From assembly GCA_016617855.1 (NCBI GenBank), contig JAECUM010011059.1, forward strand, positions 53,232 through 117,231: 64,000 bases of DNA, in the 5' to 3' direction. Below, one piece after another: positions 44,401 to 59,100 of the stretch. The position numbers and the translations under genes were made by a program. Under the pieces are notes generated by a model. It had not been told where the DNA came from and did no database searches. It worked only from the letters and a program-made list of their open reading frames with translations. This stretch comes from Megalonaias nervosa (lineage: Eukaryota > Mollusca > Bivalvia > Unionida > Unionidae). Positions within the stretch are counted from its first letter, which is position 1. Every line of letters begins with the position of its first letter.

Positions 44401-47400
44401 TTTCTGGTTAGGGGTTTTGCAGAGGAATTCCTGCTGTGGACCATCATTTGTTGCACCTCTGATGCAGGAAAGATACTATTTCATCCGAGATCATAATTTA
44501 CTGATCAAGTCAATCAGAAATAAGGCACCACTGAACCAACAGGGCCATCTGCTAAGGAAACATGAATGGGCTGCCAAGATGGATCAAGTCCATCACCCTG
44601 TTAAGCTGACTGCAGAGCTGCAGGAACTCTCATATGGAAATCCACTTCCTGTCAGAAATTGATACAAAGAGTTCAGTAGTCAGTGACATGCATACTTTCC
44701 ATGTACAGGTGAATAAAATACTGGGATGGGGTGAGGTCTGATTTGTTGCAATTAATTTGAACCTCTATCTAACTCAACAGGGACGGGTCACTTCTGCCCT
44801 TGACCAAAGATAAACTTACCATGTGTCTTTGGATGATGTCATTGAGAAGTAATGCATTCACAAATGATGAGGCTGACTGGAAGAGAGTAACAACACAGTT
44901 CATGACTTAGGTGAATACCATGGACTGATGCTCAGGATGAATGGGAAAGCATGAAATTAGTATACAGTCCCTTGGAATCAGAACCAAAGTAAACTGCATG
45001 ACGATGTGTGAATATGGATGTGAAAATATGCATTGACAAGGTTAAACTGACAACAAATTCATCTCTTTTATGGAAAGTCTGACTGACAGCCATCTCCATT
45101 TTGAATCTTGGCCTGCTGAGGTCTGTGACTGGCATGAAGATTCCCACTGGCCTTGGCCACTAGGAACAGCCTGGAGTAAAATCCCCAGAGAGCTTGGGTG
45201 GCAAACTATCTCCACCACCTGCTTGTTGAGTAACAACCAGATTTCATTATGCGAAACTCCTGCTTTTTTTCCAATTTTATGGCTTCAGGTTCATCTTTGA
45301 AGATGATGCTGAAAGGCAAAGTGTTGGTTAAACAAAATCAGAAGCCCCTCTAAAACAAAATTGGATTGCCCATTCACTTTCCAGAAAATGGATTGATCCA
45401 CATGCCATGAAAAGGAAAATTTGGTACCTACCAGCAGGCTGTCTGAGGGGTGGCAAGTTAGTAATGGCTGTTAGTAAGTGTTAGGTAGGAGAAATCTTGT
45501 TTCCTATCCTCCATTATTAAACTGCCTTTGGAATTAAGTAACCTGTTGTGCATGAAGTTGGACAGTGCAAAATGTTGTTGCCTTTGTGCATTGTTTGGCC
45601 TCTTATCTTTTTGTACACAATAATCTGTTTTTGACAGTTGACACTGATTTGACTGAAGCCAGTGCAAGTGACAAGGCAAGTTTGGGAGTTCAAATGATCA
45701 TTGCTTCTACACCTCATGTATTATACCACTAAAATAGCAACTGCATGCCAAAGGAGGTTGACTAGAGAATCAAGGAATCATGCAGCTTTAGCAGAGACCA
45801 GTGCAGACAGGTGTCTTGTCTTACCAGATAAGGATTTGCTGAAGCAGTCAGAACATTAACATGGTTTTATAAATAACCATAGCAATCCTAGTAGTGGGTT
45901 CCCATGCATAGTTGTTACATGATTTTTCTGGCCAGTCAAAAACTTTCTAGATCCACCAGGTCTAGCACAGACAAAGTAGTAATCATGTTTCACACTGTCC
46001 TTAATATTCAAGGATGGCAACTCGGTGCTAAATGTCAAAGAGTGCAAATGATACAACATATGACATTTCATTCGTAATAACAAGAATTTGAAGATGGCCA
46101 TTGTGGCAGTCATATTGGAAGTCAGATCAGTACAAATTTTTATTTACAAACAACCAGACATCACAAGAAGTCTTTCAGTGAAGACTCAATGCTGATATGA
46201 CAATTCATTCAGTAGTAGTGATGACAAGATTTTTAAAATGATGACTGTAGTGGCCATATTAGATATCTGTGCAGCACCATTTTCATTCAGGACCGACTTG
46301 ACCTCACAAAAAGTCATTTATTAAAAACCTCACATTGATATGACCATCCATTCATCAGGAGTAGCAATAACAAGATTTTCAAGATAGTTGCTCTGGTGGC
46401 CATATTAGATGTCTGAGTAGCACCATTTTCATTTAAAATCAACTTAGATATCTTAAGTCTTCTGTGAAAACTCAATGTCAATATAACTTTCCATTCAGAA
46501 GAAGTAACAATTACAAGATTTTCAAGATGGCTGCCATGGTGACCATACTGAACCCCATGTTGCTATGACTATCCATTCAGCATTAGCAGAGATAAGATTT
46601 CAAGATGGCTGCTGTTGCAGCCCAACTAGATGCCCAGACTGCACCATTTTCATTTAGGACCAGCCAAAATATAGGATGAATGTGTGTGTAAAATTTTATG
46701 GCAGTTCAAGTAGTTTAGGAGGAATAGGAATAACAAACTTGCACTAATGGATGGATGAACAACAGATGACAGACAATCCATTGACTCTTTTGGTATATGA
46801 TCAGTAGAGTTAAAATCAGTTATAATATGCATAATCTAAAAAGCATCATTTGATTACTTAATAATTTCACTACAACTGTATTAAAATATATCTTAACAAA
46901 TAATCTGAACATAGCAGAGAAACAACTTCCACAAAACTGTAGCTAGTGCAGAATGATTCTGTCTAAATGGGTAACAAAAAAGTTACCTCCCTTGTCAAAA
47001 AGTAGTATGCCAGTCACGTGCTCATCTCATGTAGGTAAGAAGATCATCAAGCACTGTTCAAATGTGGAACATTTTTATCCAGTAGACAAGTAAATGAATT
47101 TCTACTGTACATGTACTTAATGACTGGCAAAAATACCTTATTCTCTGTAATTTCAGGTCCATCGGCTCTTGTCTCCATGAATATGGTCATTTTCATCTTT
47201 GTGCTGGCCTCTTTAGGGGTTTTCTCTAATACAAGACTTTTGTCATGGTTACCAGTATCCACAGTGATATCAGGTGACTCCCTGACCACAAGTTTATTTG
47301 TGCTGGGTATGGAGTAACTTCCTGTGTGTAGGGTGACCACAACTTCCTGAGAAACACCTGCTAGAATTACCTCTGGGAAACAGAATTCAACATGTTAGAA

Positions 47401-50400
47401 AATTATCATTATTTGAACTATAATTCTGCAAGAAACACAATCATTTACAGTGAAACTTTGTTCATTCAGACACTTTTATTCCACGTACGATTAATGAAGA
47501 AACTCAATAAACAAATGTTTTCAAGGAACAGTAGAAGAAACAATTGTTCTGATACTGAAACATTCAGCTAAACAAAGTAAGGATAAACAATGTTACACAA
47601 TACAAGAAAACCTTCCTACAAAAGTCATTCATGGGATATCAACAATGCGTCTTTTTACACAAGTGTCTTCTTCGCATATGTTAAAGATGTAGCTGAAAAG
47701 TGTCATACATGGCTCTTTGTGAGCTGTTGTCCTTTGGTGAAGTGTCAAAAATGGTTTTGCTGTATATACACATATATCTCTGATTTTTCTTTTAAGTGAA
47801 CAGTTAAATGATTCATAGAATATAAGAGGAGGCCATACACTGAAAATTATTCACTGACATTTGACACATCTAGCAAAACATCTTGACAAGAGTCTTTCAT
47901 CACAAACTGCTCTCTCTTTTTCACATTCCCTTATATGAAGGGCTGTTGTTTCAGTGAGGAGCACTTGACCTCCATTGCTCCATCTTACCTCACATGACCC
48001 TTATCCTACCTCACCTGCTATGAAAACAGCATTTTGATTTGTGCATCCCTAATCTACCTTTTCTTTTGCGAAATCATCATATCCATGATGTCATGGCTCC
48101 AATTTATTTATCTGAAAATTTATTTTCCAACTTATAGTAACCAGCATATAAATCATATTTCTAAGTTTACACCAACTTTTTTAATGCAAACCAAATTTAC
48201 AAACTCTTTCTACTTATGCTACAGGGCACACTTTTGTATAACCCACAATTTTTTATCCAGGAATGTCAGGAAAATGATTGTCCTTGTGTACAGATGTGGG
48301 ATAGGGTAATTATATTATATTATTTTCAAATCTGTCTCCAGAAGAGCTTGTGAGGATGCATTTTAAGAATTTCTTTCAGGGAAAAAAAAACAAACGAAGC
48401 AAAATTCAAAGATCAAGATTCTACTAAAACATAAATACATGATAATCACAAAGGGACATAAAATTGGTTTGGATAACTGGAACCTGATATAGTCAAAACT
48501 GTGATGTAAAGAGTTACTACAGTTTGGTGAAATGCTATTGCTTTGTGCATGTAATAACTGCTTATGTGAATTATCTGCACTTGAATAATCAAAGTTTAAT
48601 TGTACTTTTTTAATCAATAAACCATATTTCTGTTGTAAGAAGAAGGTCGTGGAGGAAAAGAAGAAAAGCAGATTATCATGCCTTGGTTCAACAGAAGACT
48701 ATTAATCAAAGCAATTTGACCCCAAGAAAAGACAAGTATCAGTTTCACGCTATTATGCGTACTAAAAACAATTCAGATAAATGGAGACTTTGTACTGTTG
48801 AAACTATTAGTGATACCCCAATTTAAGGCTGGTAAAAATTCTGTTTACCTGGCTCTATTAAACAATATGGTTCTTCAGTGCCAACAGTTATATAATTCTC
48901 TACATCAAGGTCCTTAAGGAATTCCAATCCTTGAATTTGAATCCCAAGTTGCTGCAGTCTGAACGTACCTGCTTCATTTGCCTGTGGAAAAACAACATAA
49001 TAATGTACACTGAGGCAAAGACAATAATTATAGGTTTATGCTAAAATAAAATGATCACAACAAAGACTTAAAGAAACCCTACACCTTGCCACTGGAGCTG
49101 AAAGGCAGGTTCTTGTATTATTTGTTCAAAGTGGTCCATCTGGATATATGGATTAACTTCAATCATAACATCCATCTGATACATAATTGATATCACAATT
49201 TTAAATGTTATTACTGTTAGAAATACATCATGGAAGTGGATTCAAAAGTTATTCTTCAGTATCACTCTGATGCCTGAAGGCATCAATGACGTTTGAATCA
49301 AACCACCTACAGTGTACATGACATTGGGTTATGATTTACCATTTACGAAAGAGTCCATTTTAATAGCCCAAAATGTTGTTTAATTGCAAATTCTTTCATA
49401 GCTGTAAATGCAACACAAATTTGACTGATGCAGATATATTTGTAGCATACTATATGTGCCCAGTGTGAAATGTCTGCCCACGTGAAAAACTATGGAAAGT
49501 TTGGATCCGTACTGTTTGCGTAGGTAAAACAAATTGTACATTACCTATGCTGTTTGTAACTGGGCACAAAAACTATAGTCATTACTCCAACAAAATTAAA
49601 CTGTAAGAAGATATTTACACACTGTTAGGTTGTAATAGATACTGCAAATACCAACCAAGAATTTAAATGCCCAAGGAGTGCTTCTTCTGTGTGTAAACAA
49701 TAGGAACCCTTTGCAAGTCCACAAAATTAACTACTGACAACAAAGAAAATTTTTCATTAAACTATGTTTCTCCTAGAATACTCACCTGATCTCATTAATG
49801 TTAGGAATAAAAGCTCTACTACCTTCTGAATCCAGCCCTCTGAAAAACGAGAATTCGTCTCTTCTGTCTATGTAACTCTTGCCCATTACCTCCCCTTGAA
49901 ACCTACATGTGGCACTAGTTTTAAGCAGAGCAAAGCATTGTGTAATGGCACTGCTCGCATTGTGGGGAGGATGGGAGGGTATCAAAGCAATGTGATCAGG
50001 TTCAAGGAGAAACTAAATGACAGGAGGAACTATGACAGGACAACTTGTCTGAGGTTTGTGTTCGAGTCGTGTCCCTTGGTTCTTTTTGTTGGTTTCCTGA
50101 AATGTCCCTGTATTGGAGATACGGTTAAGGGGTGGGAAAATTTGTCTCCTTATTGGCTTGTTAGTGTGTTTTGTTGATCTGGCTGTTAAAAAGGAGATTA
50201 GAGAGTAAGAGTTGTGATCATAGCTTGGCCTTATGATGATTCTAAAGGAAGATGGAGAGCAGTACATCTTGTTCCACCAAAAGTATGTTGAGCAGCTCTG
50301 TTCAAGACCAGGGATATTCTGTAGACTGAATACTAATCATGTACTGTGGAATCCAGAGAAAGAGATGAGCTCTGTTCTGCCTGTTGGAAGATAGCCATCA

Positions 50401-53400
50401 ATACCATTTCCAACACAGAGCCCATTGGGACAACAGTAGACAAATTTTTACCAAAATAATTCACAACACTACCTGTAAAAGGTTCAAAGACGACCATATA
50501 GGTGAATGAATCAAGCATGGCATCCAGATGCAAAATGTATTACCAGATAAAACTCACCTATATGTAGCCAACTGTTATGGAATTATACATATATTAAGAG
50601 TTTTCTATAGATCTAAGGGACTTGCACATTAAAATAAAAAAATTACAGCCTGAACTTATTTGTGAAGTCACACAGGCTACCCGTGCAAGTAACTAGGTAC
50701 AGTTAAATGTGCAAAGACAACAAAGTGTGACTAAAATTACACAGGCAGAACTTCACTGGACAGAAACAGAGACAAGTTGGAAATATAGATGGAGTATACT
50801 TTCCTGGTGAAGTGAGAATCCGTCTAACTTTTATCAGAGTTGATTCTGGCTTTTACGAGGTCTCTTGTGGTGAGTGTGCTTCTTGGCACGAGCATAAATA
50901 GCATATTCATGGGTTTTGCAGCCAATCCCTATATCAAGGGGAGATCACTCTGCCCAACCGTTACCTAGGTGGGCAGATATTAAAAGAAGGTATTAAAAGA
51001 AGAAACATAATTTATTGAAAGATATGCTTTCTCCTTTGAATTTGTTCCCCGATCACATCAAGTTTAGAAGAATAGGTAATAGGCAGAGGGAATGTTGGGT
51101 ATCCAAACTATACCTTGCGTAAACTCTGAGGGGAGAATATTGGATTCCCCACATAAAGGTTAACCCACTCTCTTAATTGCGATCATTTCAACTGGAGGTG
51201 ATGTGGTTTACATCTGAAAAAAAGAAATAATTAAAACTTTTTACCACATTAAATTTCTGAAAGGGCATGTAATTCACTGACTCGGCATGCTAAAGCTAAT
51301 GCTATTAGAAAACAGGTTTTGTATGAAAGGAGCTTCAACGAAGTCATGATTAAAGACTACAACTTGTTGGAATTCAGCCAAGTCAGAACCCAGGAAAGAT
51401 TCCACTTAGGAAACAAATGAGTGATTTAGGCTGATGTGAGTCAAAGTTGGATAAGAAGTTAGAGAGATCTTTGTTATGACCAAGATCCTCACTGCCATGA
51501 TGACAGAATATGTCTGATATCACTGAATGGTAGCCTTAATTGTAATCAGCGCCAAAATTTTCTCCTTAACAGCCAAAGAAAGGAGTCTGTAATTTTTGGG
51601 ACAAAGGCACTCAAAAGGACAATGATTTTTGACTTTGCACCAATCACTGAAAATGAGCTAATTCTCTTCATAGACCTTTAAGGTGGAGAGCTTTCTAACT
51701 CATGCAGTTCTTTCCACAACTGAAGGGTTTTGGACTGTTTCTGCTGCAAGGCACTCTGGACAAGAGCCCAGCATGAAGGAGCAGACTGTTCGGGCAGGGA
51801 TGCAAAGCAAGCATACATGGCTGTTTGAGAAGATTCAACCTAGCTGGAGTCTTCCTAGATAGATCTATCACTAAATCAAGAATTTTTCCATTGGAGAGGG
51901 GCAATCAGAATCATATTACACTTCTGGCCCCTCAAAATTGTTGAGAGGTAGGCAAAGGCCCAAAGACCCTCCCAAATGAACAAAGAGCATAGATGGACAA
52001 AGGCTCAGGATCAGATACTGGGGAAACAAAGGTGGACAGTTTGTGATTCCAGCTGGTTGTGAAAAAGATCAATCACTGGATGCCCCAATAGCTGGCAAAT
52101 CTGATGAAAGAACCATTCTGTATGGAGCATCTGTTCTCTCCTTGATAGAGAATCAGCCAAGACAATTTGTCTGCTGAGAATGCCTTATCTGGATGTCAAT
52201 GTTGTGCTATGTTAACAAACAGTGGAATGCCCAGGTCAAACTGTTGAGTTGGAGTGATTTGGTACCGCCCTGTTCGAGGAGGTATCTCTCCAACGCCGAG
52301 ATGTTCTGAAGACGGTCACTCCAAAAACGAAAGGCTTTTTGATGATAGCATTCATCTCCAAGAGTCTGATGTAGAGACCCGTGTCCTCCACACCCCACTG
52401 GTCATTCACAGTGGTCGATGTCCAGTAACTGATGGGTTCCTCAACCACTGGTGCCTGCATCCGTACATACGGTCACATCTGGGTGCAGTTGTTCAAGAGA
52501 TATTCCTGTCATGAACCAACCTTGTTTACATCACTAGTCCAGGAATGATATTATCTCACTCATTACTCTGAACCTGTAATCATGCAGCATGGAAGAGGTG
52601 CACCTTTTTCATCTGCAAAGGACACATGCAGAAGCAACACATTGGGATAAGATCTGCTGCTCCAAAAAACAATGTGAGGAGTTGCAGACACCTCCTGGTT
52701 GTGATCCATTTCATTCTGGAAATGGATTCTGCGAGGATGATGATTCAAACCACACAAAGGTGGGAAAGATGTACCAGGTTAAGGTTGGTGGGGATCCATA
52801 TCCACATGGATGAAAACTGATAAACAAAGATTGTACTTCCCAATTGATCAGAAAACCTAGATGATGTAAAAGGGGCATGAGATTAGTCTTTCCTTTGACT
52901 AAAATGGAACTGATCATGTTTCCAGAGGGTTGGTATAAATGAAGACCAAAGCTCCTCTGAGACAATTTGGATCAACCAATTGCTTGGCAAAAACAGACCA
53001 ATCCAGTGCAGTTTGAAAAACACAAGAGTCTGGTGCCTAACGGGCAGTGATCTACAGGCTGTCGGGACACAAACCAACGGCAAGAGAGATAGGAATGGAG
53101 GCAAAGAAACTTTGTTTCCTATTCCCATTGATATGACTGGGTCCGCAACTTAACGGCAGATTGTCTTCATGTACTGGATTGTAAACATGGCTGGCTTTTG
53201 GGTTGTACAGCAAATGATCCTGTATATCTTTTGTCTTCGGTCATCGTATCATTGAGGGTGAATTGTATATGATGTATAACATGATGGTTGATGCACACGG
53301 AGGTGGGAGGTACAGTTCTTGGGTTGACTGCCTCCACAGTTCCTCTATCTTGCCACCAAACAGCAGAGGCAATCCCAAGGGAGGTGTGCAATGTCAGGAT

Positions 53401-56051
53401 GAGACACGCATTGCTTGTCTACAAGCCTCAAAAACTGCCTAGATGCCATCAATGAAGATGTGGGGACTATATTCTGACAAGTTTCAAAGTGATGTGCAGA
53501 ATGTCTTTATTCAAAAATGTAGATATAGGCAAAGACAGATTGACCACAGAGTACCTCTTGTCTAATGCTGGGAGATCTATAAAGTAGACATCAGACTGGG
53601 TCTCATACCAGTGGGATTGCAAAGAACACTGGAAGCTGACTCAGAATAAAAAAAATAGTTTTGGAATTGCTCCAATCAGTGATCTTGGAAGATAGACTCT
53701 GGTTGGAATCAAGAGTGATATCCATATAATACAATTTCGGAGGCACAGACAAGGTGTCACAGTACCGCACAAGAGGTTATGATGTGAGTAAATAGCTAAC
53801 CATATCCACAGGAAGCAGTTGTCAAATCATTATGAACATCTTGCTGAAAACAAAAACAGACAGTGCTGGAGTCAGGTATATGAACAGCAGTGTAAACAGC
53901 TGTAGTGCTGATATTATGGTAATGTTAGGCCGATGGACAGATCTATCAATAAGGTCCCAGGTAATGTTAACTTGACAAGGCATAGGACAATATGTAATGG
54001 AAGCCATAAGGTCAGTGAATCATATGGAACAAGAGCCAATATGGCATCAAAACTGAAGTGCGACTTGACGGTATGGATCGAGTCCTTGATAGCTTGAAGG
54101 TATGGTCGACATCTAAGACAGCATCAAAACTGAGATTTGGCTTGATGGTATGAATCGAGAGCCAAATGGCTGGATGGTACAGTCAGCAGCTGAGACAGCA
54201 TCAAAACTGAGGTGTGGTTAGATGGCAAGGCTCGTTCAGGTCATTATAAAACCCCATGCATCCAGATTTACAGGCTCAAAGGGCATACAAAGGATATGCA
54301 GGGGGACTTATGCCACCAGGGCTGCCTTGAATTTGGTGGAAACGCTCACAAACTATTAAACGTCTCGACTAAAACATGGGATGACGGAAGGACTGGGAAA
54401 AAATGTCCAGAGCTAATCAATTCTGTCCTTGCTTGTTGTAATAAATGTTGCATTTATAACTCCAGAGATGATGTAGACAGTGGAGGAGAAGTTGCAACGT
54501 GATCCATTCCCTCAGATGTAATGGCATCCTCCACCAGGCTGGCCAAAGACTTAGTATAAGATGAATGTTCAAAAATCAGTACACTCAGTCCTTTGATTTT
54601 CAAATGTTCAAAGCATCAGTACTTTCAGTCCTACGGTTTTCCATGTCACTCATTTTCTGGCGTACATGCTGCACATAGCTGATGATGTACAACTTTGTAC
54701 ATGCAAGTCAAGAGTCATGAGACTTCTCACCAGCTTTGTGATCTTGCATTTGCTTACACAGTTGTCACAGTTAATTCTGAAATGGAAAAGTAAAAGAAAA
54801 AAGAGAAATACATAGCTGTGTTACAAATGCCAGAGACAACCACTATACCAGGGGTGAATGATAAATAGTGAGAATGATCACAAACTTCAACATGTTCTAT
54901 TACAATGTAGCCATATAAACCCATATGGTCAGAGAATACAGAAACTAAGTCCGCTTAGGTGACAAAAATTCACATAATTATGGTCAAAATTTTAAAAATT
55001 AAGTATACCACCTGTAGAGTTATCCTTAATACATCCAAAAATAATAAAATCCTCAATGGATGGGATGAAACATAACACGGACTTACAATCAATTTTGGGA
55101 GGCGAAGTGAACAATGTTTTCATTTCAGTGACAAAAGCTTACAACAGGCACCACCCGTAGGTGGCAAGAGTAAGTAATCGGCAAGAGTTATTGCCCTTTG
55201 TATATACAATAGAGAGAAAAACAAATTTTGATCTTTGGGAGAACTGGATTATTCCATAATTATTCCATGCAATTATTTGGTAATGTCCTCATAATTATTT
55301 AAACATCCTAAAGTCCCAAGCCATAAGACAGTGCAGATGTGAAAGCCTATTTTCTAATCTCTAGATTTTTCAGGTCTTAAAACTGAATGTTGCCCAAGGC
55401 TCTTTACCTAGGCAACATTAGTCCAAATATCAACCCCTCTCGCCATGTGATGTAATGCAGTGCGTCAGTGCATACAAGACCTTAAAAGAAATACATGAAA
55501 TCTATGTCCTAATTAGAACTACAGGAAAAGATACACACAACAAACTAACCTTATCACTCTCAAAATTCTTTTTTGGGAGCTAGTTCACCATCAGACACAA
55601 CCATGCATGTCTGCCATGTAAGCGCTATGTATTTTAATGGCTTTACATCTGCTAGCTAACAAATAAAATCATGAAATATTTTAAATCATATAAAAAGCAT
55701 AAAATAATGATGCAGAGTAAGGTTCAATACTAAAGCTTAATGAAAGTAAAAATATTTGGAATTTTCCGCTTCCAGGATCTTGCTCTCATTAAACTTTAGT
55801 GTTCAATCATTACTAACAGCATTTATTATAATAAACGCTCATGTTTTCTTAATAACATTTCTTTTCAAATTGATGACTCATTAAATTATAAATTCTGTAT
55901 TTGCATAAATTTCTTCTCTTTTGTCATTATTTCAATCTCAAAATAAATTAAATCTTCCTCTCAGCTGGTGTAAGTTAACCTCAAAAGTATGTCACAGTAA
56001 CAGTTATAAAAAAACTATACATTACAACTACCACAAACCTTGAATGTTTTT

Positions 56052-56131
<80 letters not shown>

Positions 56132-59100
56132 TTCTCTTACCTGACCCATAAATCTGATCCTGTTGTCTGCCTGTTGTAGTTTAACATTCTCTAAACAAAA
56201 AGTATTAGATGTCTCAAGCCTGACTGGTTCCTGTTTTCCAATACTCCCTCCTGCACTATCTGCTCGCTTCAATAGTTCATGTGTGTTGACACATGTGATG
56301 CCACACAATGATGGTATGCCTTTCTTTGTTCCCTCAAAGGATGCCTGAAGATTTATTAATGAAGGCATCTGTTTTCTGACTGGTTTAAAATTTGTCACTT
56401 GTCTGTCTAAACTGGCATCACTTCCAGTTCTGAAGACATTAGTTTTTTGGTTGATCAACTTTGCTCGTTTTTCCATTACATTTTGATCTGGTTTGAAGGA
56501 TTTTAATGTCAGCCAGATTTTATTGCAGAAAATACTGAATGGTGAATTGCTCTGAATTACAAATTCCACTTCCACTTTCTCATCTAGGGAAACTTTTTCT
56601 TCCTTAATCTGTACTGACGACTCAACAATGAAAAACAAAGGGCTTGCCCGCAAGGTTATTGGTTCATCTGCTTGTAAAAACAAAGAGGATACTAAAGTTT
56701 AATGTTTTATTTTGACATTTAATAACCCCAAACAGATGGGGTGGAAATTAAAAATGAGTTGAACAAGATTTTGGAATTCCATAAAACTATACCAAATTTC
56801 TTAAGAATTTTGAAATTTTGTTTCTCTATGTCCCAGATTGTAGCAAATGAATAGCTTTTAAAGTATTTGTCTTGTGACCTTAAGCATCTAATGAATTCAC
56901 TGCTTATCAGTAAATTTCCTTGGACTAATTGGTAACAATAAATATTTAGCTGAAGTTCCTTGTCAAACCTTCTTTACTTTAGTAAGCCCAAGCATAACAG
57001 ATGTACATGAAGTTAGCAAAGGGAGATATTTTTTATCAAGACCAGGAATTATTGGTACTGATATTTTGTAATTCTTCAGTTGGCCATATGTACTGCAAGC
57101 TACTTTCAACAACCTGTGCACATCTTCATTTTTAATGATTTGAAATTATTTATGAAAGGTTTTCAATGAGAATGTGTAAAGACCCAAACCATGTTAGATT
57201 ATTCTTTGATTTAGTAGAAATAAAATAGAATAAAATTGACACTTGGAAAAACATGTATGATTGCTTAATATTACTTACCTCTCTAATTATGATTATGTCC
57301 TTCTTGAAGCAGACGTCAAATTACTACCGATATTTTGCAGTCTTTTCATAGTTACATGGTGCCATTTTGTTCATGGTTACATGATGCTATTTTGTTCTTA
57401 GTTACATGAGCTACATGATGCTAATTTGTTTATTGTTACATGGTGCTATTTTGTTTACTTGCTTAAAGTTACATGATGCTAATTTGTTCATAGTTACATG
57501 ACTGTATACTGCAATATTAACATCATGTAAATATCTTTTGGCCATAATAATAACTTCAAAAAAGTTAGGCACATATGTTGCCCTAACAGAATGGGGTGGG
57601 GTGGGTGGGTGTCAGACTCTGATAAATCAAGAAACTAAAAACCCTTTTCAGAAACAAACACAAAAACCACAAAACAAGTGATTCCCTTATTTGCAAAGCC
57701 TTACTTTTTATTAAGCTGGAAAAGGCACACATAAAAACTTAACACTAAGACTCATCTTAACTGGTGTGGACAGATGTGCAGACACTGGCACTGGCATGAT
57801 ATTGGGTGTGGATGAATGTATGGATAAACACTGGCATAGACACCAACTTGGGTGTAGATGAATGTATGGATAAACACTGGCACAGACACCAACTATAGTG
57901 TAGATGTATGTATGGATGGACATTGGCAAAAGACACCAAATTGACTGCTATGTACAAATTCCAACGAGGCAGGCTCAACAACAGTCTGCCTCCTTGTACC
58001 TTCAACAACAACAACAATGTCACCACGGTTGATTATTTTACTCTTGTTTGCACTGTTATCAAAAATAACACAAATCCTGCTTGCCAACATTTTGTTAGTA
58101 CTTACTAACCATAGACACAATTTACCTTTCTGCTCATCTGCAATTTGAAGGACTTCTGTCATGTGTTTCTCTCTTTCTGACAGTTTTAAAGTCTGGCTTC
58201 CTGCAACCTGACATGCTGTTTTTACATATCTGAATTAGATAGGAAAAGTATTGTAATTAAACAAGAATACCTTGGGGATGATTGCTGTTTATAATTTCCT
58301 GATCTAAGTTGTGCACACAATGCAAGTACACAGAACACTTTGTCTTGATTGCAAATTGCATTCTGATGTATGGTACATGGCATTGCAAGATTTCTTTTAC
58401 AAAAAACATTATTGTTCATGACACTGCTGCCAGAAAAATAATAATTAATCTATGTTAGCACTAGCTATCACCAAAATTGCCAATCCTGATAATAATTCTC
58501 AAAAAGTGATTCAAGTTTATATAACCGACTATATTTCTTCAAAAAGGAACATGCAGAAATGAAGGATTCAGCAACAAATTAAACTGTTATTGGTCTGAAA
58601 AGAAAACTTTCAACTCATGACAGAACTATGAATGAAAATACTTGTTAATAATGAGCAATGACTAAAGTTGAACAAAAAAACAAATCCAGAAAGAAAACTG
58701 AAAGGTGTGACCCTTTTCTGATACACTAGATAATCATAAATGTCAGTATTATTTAGGGGGTAAAATCTGGTAACTACTTGGGCATTTCTTTTATGTCTTG
58801 CCATCTTCTAATGCAAATGCGATAATAATATTCTCATTTCAACAAAATTAATAATACTGAATTTGACTACCATGATGATACAGCATTAATAATCATGAAT
58901 TTGACAGTACTGTCAAAAAACAACATTAATAATCATGAATTTGACAGTACTGTCAAAAAACAACATTAATAATCATGAATTTGACAGTCTTGTCAAGAAA
59001 CAACATTAAAAATAATCATGAATTTGATAGTATTGTCAAGATTCAACATTAATCATCAAGAATTTTACTACTGTGATGATACAACATTAATAATCATGAG

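Larger units (their letters stand above)
42660..45850 (-). mobile_element. Decayed DIRS-like retrotransposon fragment
   Basis: On the - strand, an RT remnant (45300-44930) precedes a recombinase remnant (43899-43560). Terminal-type sequence CC(C)ATGACATTAACATTAGGAA is at 42672, a second copy (CATCACATTAATGTTAGGAA) at 42967, both like 49790 and 61496. The element lies in the TRAPPC10 f-g intron in the same orientation as the gene, 90 bases from exon g. All ORFs are broken. Confidence 0.65.
49780..53650 (-). mobile_element. Cluster of decayed DIRS-like fragments
   Basis: The - strand holds RT and RNase H remnants (about 52965-52000), then degraded recombinase sequence, then terminal-type sequence near 50920-50975 matching 5725-5790. 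A separate gag remnant at 50110-50030 is followed by a terminus at 49985-49780. Two partial copies, or one rearranged copy, would explain the order. Limits are approximate. Confidence 0.65.

Noticed and set aside
44118..44456. 112-codon frame on the - strand
   Set aside because: It lies inside the DIRS fragment between RT and recombinase, yet I could not match it to RNase H; coding for a host gene is not supported.
52563..52820. Overlapping + strand frames of 64-74 codons
   Set aside because: They are shadows of the DIRS remnant on the - strand.
57711..58026. Frames rich in SIHTYIH / PYIHLH
   Set aside because: They are translations of the 46-bp tandem repeat.
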